This document shows, piece after piece, positions 35,802 through 43,825 of a DNA stretch of 64,000 bases (position 1 is its first letter; every line of letters begins with the position of its first letter). Made by a program: the position numbers and the translations under genes. Origin of the DNA: an uncultured Lachnospiraceae bacterium (GTDB lineage: Bacteria > Bacillota > Clostridia > Lachnospirales > Lachnospiraceae); contig CAJUJM010000050.1 of NCBI GenBank assembly GCA_910586755.1, forward strand, positions 124,001 to 188,000, in the 5' to 3' direction. The notes beneath the pieces were generated by a model. That model was not told where the DNA came from, ran no database searches, and was given only the letters and a program-made list of their open reading frames with translations.

Positions 35802-37133
35802 TTATTCCTCTTTTCTTTCTGCCACTGCATACTGGAACCCTGAACTCATGCCACATGTTCCGTTAGAATGTACCTTATAATCCCTGTTAGATTCGTCTGC
35901 AGAAAGTGCATTCAGTTCCTCTCTGGAAAAAATATATTTCACGATCTTCACTTTTCCTGTTTCCTTGTTATGGCTGAGTATATACAGAGGAGCCCCGTAT
36001 TGCTCCGCAAATTCTCCTGACACATGCATTACCGCAGCGTAATAGCTGTCAGGGCTTTCCTCTGTCACCTCATACACATCGGATACAAGCCGGTAGGCTT
36101 CCGTTTTGCCGTTTCCACGGTCAACATTCCATTCTTCTGCCCCTTCCCTGATGCACAGGATATCTTCTATTTCAAAGGGAAGCCTTGATATGACCATGAT
36201 CCCCTTATTCTGTGCGGAATGAAAGTTCCATGATTCGCCTGATAGTTCTTCTTCCTCTGTTCCCCTGTCCGTGATTCGGGTCCGTCTCCATTCCTTAAAA
36301 TACGGGAAGCCTGCGATATCCGGATATTCCACAGAGCGGTCTGTGTATTCTGCTTCCGGGGAAGTATACACCCGCAGATTCCACTCAACAGAACCCCCTT
36401 CACAAACCGGCCAGTCCCCGGCCTCAAAGGAAAGGGAATCCAGCGGCTGCTCCATGGACAGCCAGGAATCATGAAATTTCAAACGACTCATCCTTGCAAG
36501 CAGTTCTTCGGCTGTCTGCTCCTGAAAATAAAAATTCACCATGTTGCTATGGTCATACCCTTTTTCCCGCCATTCTGTCGGCGTAGCTGTATGATAGTTT
36601 GGGGCGCTTTCCAACCAGAACTTGGTATCTTCTTTGTAAGGCCAGGGCAGGTGATACAGCTCTGTGAAATATTCCTGAAGGACAGCGCCTATTTCCTCCC
36701 TCTGGTAATTATCCCAGAGGACTGTTTCATCATCCACATCAATGCCTGCACAGAATTTCTTGCCGTCATATTCCATAAATACCACCACATTAGAATTGAT
36801 ATAAGGCGCAAAAAAATCATGATACCCCTGAACCCAATACCCCTCCGCCGAAGCGTCCATCCCGTATTTTTCCGCAATATAGGCTTTTGCCCTGTCCTCT
36901 GCTGTTTTTTCCGCCTCCATATAAATACGGTTAATTTCCCGACGGGTCTCCATCCGTTCCCCGCCGCATCCGGTAAGCAGGAACACTGCCAAAAACCCTG
37001 TTACTGCGATTTCGACGGCCCTGCCAAATACTCTGCCTCTGCTGTCTGCTACCTTCTTTTTCTCCCTATCTCTGCCCGGCAGTATCTCTGATCGGTTGTC
37101 ATCCAATCCTAAAATTTTCAAGAAAATCTTCAT
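35802..37133 (-). CDS. Putative lipoprotein of unknown function
   Basis: A 443-residue protein whose export signal is internal: about 40 basic residues precede a hydrophobic core ending in the lipobox FLLTGC (Cys about 56). The real start may therefore be downstream of ATG 37133, although no good alternative ATG is seen. The rest is a globular, aromatic-rich domain. The start overlaps by 35 nt a decayed frame from upstream. Last gene of a leftward series of envelope proteins. No family recognised. Confidence 0.72.
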   Translation of the reverse strand: MKIFLKILGLDDNRSEILPGRDREKKKVADSRGRVFGRAVEIAVTGFLAVFLLTGCGGERMETRREINRIYMEAEKTAEDRAKAYIAEKYGMDASAEGYWVQGYHDFFAPYINSNVVVFMEYDGKKFCAGIDVDDETVLWDNYQREEIGAVLQEYFTELYHLPWPYKEDTKFWLESAPNYHTATPTEWREKGYDHSNMVNFYFQEQTAEELLARMSRLKFHDSWLSMEQPLDSLSFEAGDWPVCEGGSVEWNLRVYTSPEAEYTDRSVEYPDIAGFPYFKEWRRTRITDRGTEEEELSGESWNFHSAQNKGIMVISRLPFEIEDILCIREGAEEWNVDRGNGKTEAYRLVSDVYEVTEESPDSYYAAVMHVSGEFAEQYGAPLYILSHNKETGKVKIVKYIFSREELNALSADESNRDYKVHSNGTCGMSSGFQYAVAERKEE

Positions 37134-37340
37134 ATTCCTGCTCTAACTGTCTCCCATAAGGATCATTCATGGCATTCGCCGCCTTAATCCCCTTTGTATA
37201 TAAATTCCCGTATCGGCTTGATGTCGACACTTTTTGAAACTCTGCCTTGGCTCAATTCCACAGGCTGGCGCCTGTCTTTGCATCATTGGCTATAAGTTCA
37301 AAGCAGAGTTCCCGCCATAGCCCGCGCCACCTCGTCTGCG
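37099..37340 (-). pseudogene. Decayed gene 3' end with an in-frame stop
   Basis: One frame reads GLWRELCFELIANDAKTGASLWN, a TGA stop near 37252, then AKAEFQKVSTSSRYGN and ends at TGA 37099-37101 inside the next gene. The residues on both sides look coding (helical, balanced charge), so the TGA probably interrupts a former gene whose 5' part is lost at the 37349 lipoprotein. Family not recognised. Confidence 0.35.
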
Positions 37341-37348
37341 CTTTTGGC

Positions 37349-38152
37349 TCACTGAAAGGAATTCTCGGCAAGCGAGACTTCATAAACCTTTTTCTCCAGG
37401 TACTCCCAATTCTTATTACCAACGGGTTCATAGGATGTCCATGCCACTTTGAGCTGGTTTTCAGATAGATAAAATTTGATACGGGTTGAAACTCCGTTAC
37501 TTGTATCAATATCAGGCTCTGCCACATAATCAAATGTGTATACCGTGTGTTTCTGCATCCAGTCCGAAGTATCCCGGTAATTAATTACCGCATTTTTCGC
37601 AGGTACCTTTATCAACCCGAACAGCTTCTCACTTTCTTCTTTTCCAGGAACATAGAAATAGCATCGTGTTCCATCTGAGGTGATGTAGAATTCATCTTCT
37701 CCCACCTTGTCCTGAAACAGGATCTCGCCATTACTCAAATCAATTAAGAGCAAATCGCTTTCTTTCAGCCAGCCTTCCACATAGCCATTGTGGTGGGGAG
37801 CCGTCCAATGCTCCGCGCAAACCCAGGCTTTCCCATCCTCCTGCACGCTCCCGCGCATCGCTTTGCTCCCCACATCAGGATAAATATACAATACCAAACC
37901 ATTTTCATCCAGGATATACATATCGTAGTCATAGGTTTTCTTATAATCCTCCGCTTCTTTCCACTGAAGATAGCAGGAGCTTCCTTCAATGGGAGATTTT
38001 TCATCATAAATATAGCTATCCCTGCTATAGCCAGATGGATAGATAACTTCATACTCTGTTGCACCAGCTGTTGGATTGCAGCCCGTCAGCAATAGAATAA
38101 ATGCTGCTACACAGCATAAAGAAATAACATGGCGCACAATCTTTACTTTCAT
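37349..38152 (-). CDS. Putative lipoprotein of unknown function
   Basis: A 267-residue protein with signal peptide and lipobox LLLTGC (Cys about 25), then a beta-rich domain (ILDENGLVLYIYPDVG, LLIDLSNGEILFQD) reminiscent of WD/beta-propeller-like lipoproteins but too short for a full propeller. ATG 38152 is preceded by AAAGGAG; the open frame extends to 38194, overlapping the previous gene. Part of the leftward envelope cluster. Confidence 0.75.
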   Translation of the reverse strand: MKVKIVRHVISLCCVAAFILLLTGCNPTAGATEYEVIYPSGYSRDSYIYDEKSPIEGSSCYLQWKEAEDYKKTYDYDMYILDENGLVLYIYPDVGSKAMRGSVQEDGKAWVCAEHWTAPHHNGYVEGWLKESDLLLIDLSNGEILFQDKVGEDEFYITSDGTRCYFYVPGKEESEKLFGLIKVPAKNAVINYRDTSDWMQKHTVYTFDYVAEPDIDTSNGVSTRIKFYLSENQLKVAWTSYEPVGNKNWEYLEKKVYEVSLAENSFQ

Positions 38153-38171
38153 ATCTGCCCCGTTCTCCTTT

Positions 38172-38465
38172 TCAGGAAAGAAATAATATTTCATAAATGG
38201 TATTATAAATATCAGCTAAAATCGTTTCCATATTATTTCGATATATTATATTATCATTTTCATCATATCTTTTATCGTATGGCATGAAGTAAGCGGATGA
38301 TACAGGTTCTCCGTCAGCAATAACATGATCCTCGTCACAGAACGTAATTGTAAGACGTATAAGTTCATCTTCCGTAAGCAACGGTTTCCATGGCCCACAA
38401 GAGGATAGTACGAATAATAAACTCATTAAAATAGGAAAACCGGAAATGAATTTCCATTGTTTCAT
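38172..38465 (-). CDS. Small putative lipoprotein
   Basis: A 97-residue protein with hydrophobic segment and lipobox LSSC (Cys about 23), followed by a short charged domain ending EILFLS. ATG 38465 lies 13 nt after the Sel1-repeat gene stop; the upstream ATG 38501 would overlap it. No family recognised. Its short length could mean truncation. Confidence 0.6.
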   Translation of the reverse strand: MKQWKFISGFPILMSLLFVLSSCGPWKPLLTEDELIRLTITFCDEDHVIADGEPVSSAYFMPYDKRYDENDNIIYRNNMETILADIYNTIYEILFLS

Positions 38466-38478
38466 TTTCCATATGTTC

Positions 38479-39714
38479 TTATTTTCGACGCCATACCCCA
38501 AACAGGCTTTTCTTGTAATGTTTCAGTGCCTCAATTGCCGGCCCATAATTTCTCGCTGCTTTCAGATACTCTACACCTTTTTCAATATCCTCCCGTACAC
38601 CGATCCCCTCGGCATACATCATCCCCAGCCCATAGCTTTTATAGGGTGAATCCTGGCTTTTCTCCAGAAATGCTTTTCCACGCGCCGGGTTCTGCTGGCA
38701 GCCGCGCCCCAACAGATAGCAGATTCCCAGAAGATCATATTTGACATATTCTGATTCATCGTCCCTCTCCAGCCATTGAACCGCCCGCGCATAGTCCACT
38801 TCTGTCCCCCAGCCGTGAAAATACAAACGTCCCAGCTGGCGGCAGGCATAGCTGTCATTGCCATAGCTGGCAGTTTTTTCGTAGCACTCTAAGGCATAGG
38901 GCAGATTGCGCTCCACCGCCTTACCGTTCCAATAAATATCCCCTATGATATGCCAGCTCCAGAGGTGTCCGGCTTTAGCTGCCTTCATCGCCCAGGGGAG
39001 AGATTCTTTATCGTTATCCTCTGTGTAGAACAGATGATTGGCATAGGCGTACATCCACTCCGGGTAGCCCCCTTCCGCACCCTTGCGTATTATGGGAACT
39101 TCCTTTCCCGGCTCCGGCGGAATGTATTCTCCCCGGCCATGCTGATAATAATGGCAGTAATTCCGCCCCGCCAGGATCATGCCGCCGGAAAACGATTTTT
39201 CAAACCAAGGAAGGCACTTTTCAATCTGCTCCCGCTTCCAGTTATTCCAGGCCTTCTTATTTGCAAATTCACTTTCCTTGTGATCTTCGATCTCTATGAT
39301 ATCCAGAAAATAATAGGTGTTCCCAATCATGTACTGGCAGAAAGCACAGCCATTTTCGGCTTTTTCATAGATTACATCCCATGCTTCTTTTATACTGTCA
39401 AAAGGCATGATCTCCCTCAGCTCCGGTGTCAGCATATCCATACGCAGCGCCCCCAGAACTGCAGCGGCGCTGCCCAGGGAGATTGCCTGATGGAGCATGG
39501 CATAGGCCGCTGCCTCGTTTTCTTCAAAGGGATGGTATTCCCAACTGTAACAGGAGCCGGAAAAGCAGCGGGAGAGGATATAGCAGGCATCCCCATCTTC
39601 TTCCTTTGCCGCAAGCAATAGTGCGTCCGCTGCCGCTTTTGCCTTGTCGTTATCACAGCAGTAATAAAGATCCCGGATGGCTTTATCCACCACATCGCTA
39701 AAATACTTACCCAT
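38479..39714 (-). CDS. Sel1-like repeat protein
   Basis: A 411-residue, probably cytoplasmic helical-repeat protein without signal peptide. Sel1 repeats are clear in the second half (AMKAAKAGHLWSWHIIGDIYW, LGRLYFHGWGTEVDYARAVQWL, YGLGMMYAEGIGVREDIEKG). Such proteins act as scaffolds or adaptors. Its ATG overlaps the stop of the preceding membrane-protein gene by 8 nt (ATGGGTAA), so the two are translationally coupled. Confidence 0.85.
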   Translation of the reverse strand: MGKYFSDVVDKAIRDLYYCCDNDKAKAAADALLLAAKEEDGDACYILSRCFSGSCYSWEYHPFEENEAAAYAMLHQAISLGSAAAVLGALRMDMLTPELREIMPFDSIKEAWDVIYEKAENGCAFCQYMIGNTYYFLDIIEIEDHKESEFANKKAWNNWKREQIEKCLPWFEKSFSGGMILAGRNYCHYYQHGRGEYIPPEPGKEVPIIRKGAEGGYPEWMYAYANHLFYTEDNDKESLPWAMKAAKAGHLWSWHIIGDIYWNGKAVERNLPYALECYEKTASYGNDSYACRQLGRLYFHGWGTEVDYARAVQWLERDDESEYVKYDLLGICYLLGRGCQQNPARGKAFLEKSQDSPYKSYGLGMMYAEGIGVREDIEKGVEYLKAARNYGPAIEALKHYKKSLFGVWRRK

Positions 39715-40879
39715 GTTTCTTTTTTCCCTTTCTGTTTGCTTTTTCTATCTGGTCAGTAATATCAGCCCAGCTGTTCATTTCTTCAAAAACACCGGAATTC
39801 AAATAATTGACCAGCCAGAATTTCACCTGCGTCACTGTTCCTTCTTTCGCCAGAAACCTGGTGACTCCTTTTCCTGTATTATTCGTACACCAAATCACCA
39901 TCAGGTCATTTTGAACGCCGGGGAAGAAATCAAGCGCCTGCGTTCCCCATTCCAGGACTGCTTTTGTGTATTTTCCCTCATGGATGCCATCAATGGCCAG
40001 TTCCACATCCCTGGCGGAGAAAAAGGTGTGTTCATCATGCCAGCTCTCTCCAAAAATCACCAGAAGCTGGCGCCAATTCCGCATTTGGCCTTTCTGTTCT
40101 CTTTGAAGCTGCTGCCAGAAAGATTTTATGTATTCCTCAGTCTGTCGGGTATCGGCTTCGCTTTTCCCCAACCCAGCTTCTTCTGTATTGATTAATGAGT
40201 CTGGTTTGTTAAAATCTGCAACCGGTTCTGCTGCCTCATCTGTATCTTTCGGGCTGTCCTCAGCTTCGCTTGGACAAGTGCTGCTTTCTTCTTCATCGTC
40301 ATATCCATTCTCTATTTTTTTCCACCCCGAAAGATCAGCGCTGCCAGTCAGGAGTTTTTCAAACCAGTCCTTCGCCTCGTCAAACTCTGCGCTTTTATGG
40401 TATGATTCATATCCGCCTTTCGATTCGTCCAAAAATACTGTCAATCCAAAGAGTTGGTGATACATGCAGAAAATCTGGCTTATGTTCCCTATCTCCTGTA
40501 CAGCAAAAGGCGGCAGAATCTGGAGTCTGAAAACGCCCCCCTTATCACTTCCCATCAGGTTTTCCATTTGTTTTTGTAAAGCCTCCACCGTAACATTGGA
40601 TGTCCTGTTTCCGGATGCATCCGTAAGGATAAACTGGCTGGTCGGTGTCTGCTCCGGCTTTTTATCTGACCCCACCAGATCACGCACCCCGTCCCATATC
40701 CCCAGCAAGCCAAAGCCCGCCATGACAATCCCGATCAGGAGCCGGACAATGCCAATCCCTTCCTTCATTTCAGCAAGTCCAATCACTACCAGACCAAAAC
40801 CCAGAAATGCAGCATAGCCGCCCAATATAAGCGGTGTCAGCCGCAGCCGTTTTCCTGTTTTGTTATTTTTTCTCATCAT
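39707..40879 (-). CDS. Membrane protein with soluble C-terminal domain, unknown
   Basis: Starting at ATG 40879 (or the adjacent ATG 40876, better spaced from GGGAG) the protein has about 390 residues: a basic N-terminus, two TM helices (about 15-60), an unknown domain (about 85-185), an acidic low-complexity linker and a C-terminal domain rich in Trp (FWQQLQREQ, FGESWHDEHTFF). The open frame continues upstream to 41041 without a ribosome binding site. No family recognised. Coupled to the Sel1-repeat gene. Confidence 0.7.
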   Translation of the reverse strand: MMRKNNKTGKRLRLTPLILGGYAAFLGFGLVVIGLAEMKEGIGIVRLLIGIVMAGFGLLGIWDGVRDLVGSDKKPEQTPTSQFILTDASGNRTSNVTVEALQKQMENLMGSDKGGVFRLQILPPFAVQEIGNISQIFCMYHQLFGLTVFLDESKGGYESYHKSAEFDEAKDWFEKLLTGSADLSGWKKIENGYDDEEESSTCPSEAEDSPKDTDEAAEPVADFNKPDSLINTEEAGLGKSEADTRQTEEYIKSFWQQLQREQKGQMRNWRQLLVIFGESWHDEHTFFSARDVELAIDGIHEGKYTKAVLEWGTQALDFFPGVQNDLMVIWCTNNTGKGVTRFLAKEGTVTQVKFWLVNYLNSGVFEEMNSWADITDQIEKANRKGKKKHG

Positions 40880-41001
40880 CTGCTCCCTGCCAACTTTCTC
40901 ATTTTCCTGTCCTGCTGGCTTGTTCCTAAAATCCCTCATAAAAAACCAGACCAGTCTGTTCCTGAACCTTTTTAAGAAAACCGAACTCCGCTTATGTACG
41001 T

Positions 41002-41184
41002 TTAAAGAAGCGCGAAGCAACGGGATATTCCGCTTTTCCAATAATTCTGATAAGCAACTACGGTTTTTAAGCGGATGACAATCATAGTGACAGACACTAA
41101 GACGCAGAGCAGCGTTGCAGCTCCATACTGTCTTGCTTTGAGTTTTTCACTGGTTTCTGGTTTTGGGGAAAATCTGTTAATCAT
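41002..41184 (-). CDS. Small single-TM protein
   Basis: A 60-residue ORF with one TM helix (about 22-40, ATLLCVLVSVTMIVIRL) between a basic N-terminus and a short basic tail. ATG 41184 is preceded by a strong AGAGGAGGGG site, 18 nt after the stop of the 375-residue lipoprotein, which supports translation. It may be a truncated gene, as the tail ends abruptly. Confidence 0.5.
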   Translation of the reverse strand: MINRFSPKPETSEKLKARQYGAATLLCVLVSVTMIVIRLKTVVAYQNYWKSGISRCFALL

Positions 41185-41202
41185 GCTCTGCCCCTCCTCT
41201 GA

Positions 41203-42330
41203 TCATTCTTCTTTGCCATTATCCCAAGAAACACTAAATCCAGTAATTTCAAAAAACGGCATATAAAAATGGAAATGTCCGTCATGGGTGTCAATGTTCC
41301 AGCCTCCTTTGAGGCCAAGCACCGGTCCCCGATACATCCAGCCGGTTTCGTCCTCCACTCCAACAGGGTAGCCGTCCCGCAGATGATACCATACCGGCAG
41401 GGTAATCGTTTCGTTATTGGCCCAGTCCATCTCCTTTTCCTCCCAAAAGCTGTAGGAAAATTCGTAGGAATGTCCATCTGCGCCGATGACGGTAAAATGC
41501 TCCGCCGTACCTTTCACATCAAAACCCAGGCGGGTCAGCAGCGTATAAAGGCCGCCATAGCTGATAACACCACTTTCCAGGCCAATGCCGGACAGCAGTT
41601 CCGGCGGCAAAACTTCCTCCCCTTGCCGGACTCTGGGTTTTGGGGTCCAGGGCCAGGCGTTCACTGCGTATTCTTCCAGCTCTGTCTGGGAAAATTCATC
41701 ACAGGGCAACCAGTAAAAGGCATAATATTTCTTTACGGAATTCTCCAGAGCTTCCTGAACCGCTTCTGGTTTATCCTGCGGCCCATGGATAACCATCTCT
41801 TCAAAGTTGTGGAACTGTGGGGAATAGGTTCTCCAGGGCAGTTCCGGCTGGAATTTATACTGTCCCTTTGGCATCAGCTGTGCCAGAGGCTTGCCATCTA
41901 TCCAAGCGTAAAAGACGGACAGCTGTTCTAAAGCTGGGGTGACATCAGCGATAGAAGTATACCTGGTATCCAGAATTTTGTCATACAATTCCCAGGCATC
42001 TAAGCTGCCTCCCTCTTTCTGATATTGCTCCAGATAATATGCCGGAATCACCTCTGCTTCATCAGAAACCAGCCGCGAGTAGAGCATCGGCACCGGATCG
42101 CCTCCACCCTGGCCTACCCAAACCTGAAAAACCGCATCCGGCAATTCTTCAAACCAACACTCCCAGGTCTGAAGCCCTTTTTTCTGAACATTGATCGTTT
42201 CATCCGGGTATCTTCCTGTCAGATATTCCTCTACATCCGCTCTGGTATAGGGACCCCGGTATTCATAGCAGCCCACAAGCGGCAAGGCCAGCAGGCAGGC
42301 TATCCCAACAGCATATATTTTCTTACCCAT
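41203..42330 (-). CDS. Putative lipoprotein of unknown function
   Basis: A 375-residue protein with signal peptide and lipobox LPLVGC (Cys about 21). The mature part is rich in Trp, Tyr and Pro, with an exposed beta-rich C-terminus (GHSYEFSYSFWEEKEM, HDGHFHFYMPFFEITGF). First gene of the leftward envelope cluster (42330 to 35802). Two candidate promoters and a terminator-like hairpin lie just upstream (42412-42574), suggesting conditional read-through. No family recognised. Confidence 0.78.
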   Translation of the reverse strand: MGKKIYAVGIACLLALPLVGCYEYRGPYTRADVEEYLTGRYPDETINVQKKGLQTWECWFEELPDAVFQVWVGQGGGDPVPMLYSRLVSDEAEVIPAYYLEQYQKEGGSLDAWELYDKILDTRYTSIADVTPALEQLSVFYAWIDGKPLAQLMPKGQYKFQPELPWRTYSPQFHNFEEMVIHGPQDKPEAVQEALENSVKKYYAFYWLPCDEFSQTELEEYAVNAWPWTPKPRVRQGEEVLPPELLSGIGLESGVISYGGLYTLLTRLGFDVKGTAEHFTVIGADGHSYEFSYSFWEEKEMDWANNETITLPVWYHLRDGYPVGVEDETGWMYRGPVLGLKGGWNIDTHDGHFHFYMPFFEITGFSVSWDNGKEE

Positions 42331-42411
42331 TTATGAATACTTTCGTTACCTCCCAACTAATTAAAATATAAATATTTGTTTTCTGAACAAATGGATGGAA
42401 CACCGTTAATG

Positions 42412-42466
42412 TTCAAAACAAAAAGGCGCTCTCCGCCACGCAGTTCCCTACGGGCATAAGAGCGCC
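42412..42466 (-). terminator. Strong hairpin terminator upstream of the lipoprotein cluster
   Basis: On the - strand GGCGCTCT/AGAGCGCC (42459-42466 with 42425-42432) encloses a 26-nt loop that can fold further, and is followed by TTTTTGTTTTG. It lies between the promoters at 42504-42574 and the first lipoprotein gene. Confidence 0.82.
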
Positions 42467-42480
42467 ACTGTTGACGGTAT
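42412..42480 (-). ncRNA. Candidate short RNA or attenuated leader
   Basis: A promoter-like TTGACA (42504-42509, - strand) with a weak -10 near 42481-42486 would give a transcript of about 65 nt consisting mainly of the terminator hairpin. No ORF. It may be a small RNA, or a leader that controls entry into the lipoprotein cluster. The rest of the 335-base gap (42331-42665) holds a second promoter and the tRNA terminator. Confidence 0.45.
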
Positions 42481-42545
42481 AAATAAAGTACGACTCATGT
42501 TTGTCAAACTTTCTTTTATAAAAATCTACAAAATACACTATTGCA

Positions 42546-42574
42546 ATTATAGCAGAAATTCATCTCCCTCGCAA
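42546..42574 (-). promoter_or_regulatory. Candidate promoter upstream of the lipoprotein cluster
   Basis: On the - strand TTGCGA (42569-42574) and TATAAT (42546-42551) are 17 nt apart. Confidence 0.6.
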
Positions 42575-42614
42575 GAGAAGTATTCCTTGGACTTCCTCAG
42601 TTTTGACGCTGAAA

Positions 42615-42655
42615 TGAAGAAAGCCGAAAACCCGCTAAAATCAAGGCTTTCGGCT
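42615..42655 (-). terminator. Terminator of tRNA-Arg
   Basis: Stem AGCCGAAA/TTTCGGCT around an 18-nt loop, followed on the - strand by TTCTTC. It lies 11 nt past the tRNA 3' end. Confidence 0.75.
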
Positions 42656-42665
42656 ATGTTCCCAG

Positions 42666-42739
42666 CGTTCCCGAGGTGACTTGAACACCCGACCTACCGC
42701 TTAGGAGGCGGTCGCTCTATCCAACTGAGCTACGGAAAC
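42666..42739 (-). tRNA. tRNA-Arg (anticodon CCT)
   Basis: A 74-nt cloverleaf: acceptor GTTTCCG/CGGGAAC (one mismatch/wobble) with discriminator G, D arm AGCTCAGTTGGATAGAGC, anticodon stem ACCGC/GCGGT around CTCCTAA (anticodon CCT, reads AGG), T arm GGGTGTTCAAGTCACCT. CCA is not encoded. It sits at the boundary between the accessory region and the conserved origin region, a common integration site class. Confidence 0.95.
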
Positions 42740-42809
42740 GTGTGTAAATTATATCCAGCTAGTTAAAATCCACTTTATATATTACTCTATTTTCCTAAAA
42801 AAATCAAGA

Positions 42810-43679
42810 TTAAAAATCTGCAACGCCCTGCATCCAGATCTGCCCTTTAAATCTTCTTCCAACTTTTGGTTCCCCAATCAAATCATTTTTATTAATTCCC
42901 ACATGAAACGTCAAATCACAGGCTTCTACAGTAAAATCGTAAATAATTTCTCCTGTAAGATAATTTTCCTTTTGATCGATCTCCTTAATTTCCCCAATTA
43001 CCGAATATTGGTCGCACTCAATTCCACATGGCATAAAACAAGAATCAATAATTGAATATAAATCTTCCTTCTCGACTCTTTTCGTAACTTGGGAATAAAG
43101 GTCTATATCCTCAATTGTCAAAGTATCAATGGCATCTGCATCTCCATTCTTCGCTGCTTCTAATAAATTAGAGCGGGTTTTAGATGCTATTTTGGACTTC
43201 TCAATCTGCACTGCCGTTTTCTGGATTGGAAAAAGAATCTTTCCCTTTACGCTTAGTCCGCTTAATCTGGATCCCCGAACATTACAGTTTTCCTTTTTAT
43301 GCCGGCGGAGACGGTACTCTATGGAATTGCTCAAGTAGTAAATTAGTGAAATTCCCACCCGATATTCATCTAAAAGTCCTGCAAAAGTCTCTCTTTCCGT
43401 ATGTCGTTGAATGGAACATTCAGCAGTTGAAGTTACTTCTTTTCCGATTAAATATGGAAAATAATATTCTACTTCCATACTTCCATCATCACTCTTTTCA
43501 CCTACTATACAGATTCCTATGCCGGGTGCAAGTTCTATACTTAGTTGACATAACTTTTCAGTTCCCCTGGAAAATTCCAGTATTTCTCCTGCCTCCTTTA
43601 ATAAAACCCCTAACATTTCTTTAATTTCTTTTTTTGATTGACACATAGAAAATCCTACTGCCCGTAAAAACTTATGCAT
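42810..43679 (-). CDS. DUF3881 family protein
   Basis: A 289-residue soluble protein with the start HKFLRAVGFS and the C-terminal part (YSVIGEIKEIDQKENYLTGEIIYDF, LNVGIN-type strands) typical of DUF3881, a family of unknown function seen mainly in Lachnospiraceae. GGAGGTG upstream fixes ATG 43679 rather than 43697. It lies downstream of gdhA but is separated by a terminator. Confidence 0.85.
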   Translation of the reverse strand: MHKFLRAVGFSMCQSKKEIKEMLGVLLKEAGEILEFSRGTEKLCQLSIELAPGIGICIVGEKSDDGSMEVEYYFPYLIGKEVTSTAECSIQRHTERETFAGLLDEYRVGISLIYYLSNSIEYRLRRHKKENCNVRGSRLSGLSVKGKILFPIQKTAVQIEKSKIASKTRSNLLEAAKNGDADAIDTLTIEDIDLYSQVTKRVEKEDLYSIIDSCFMPCGIECDQYSVIGEIKEIDQKENYLTGEIIYDFTVEACDLTFHVGINKNDLIGEPKVGRRFKGQIWMQGVADF

Positions 43680-43734
43680 TTCCTTCACCTCCATCATAGG
43701 AATTTCTTTATTATAATCATAAACTCAAGAATAG

Positions 43735-43775
43735 AATAAGGCGAAGAGTCAACTCCGCCTTATTACTTTTCTCTA
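43735..43775. terminator. Terminator of gdhA
   Basis: A 9-bp stem AATAAGGCG/CGCCTTATT with a 12-nt loop; T-rich on both flanks (TATTACTTTTC on +, TTATTCTATTC on -). Confidence 0.8.
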
Positions 43776-43825
43776 AGTGTACAGTTTCTAACTGAATCTG
43801 TTTTATTATATACTATTTTTTGTAA

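Noticed and set aside
37252..37533. A 93-codon - strand ORF overlapping the 267-residue lipoprotein gene
   Set aside because: Its 5' part is a shadow of that gene's coding frame; only the last third looks coding and is listed as a decayed frame.
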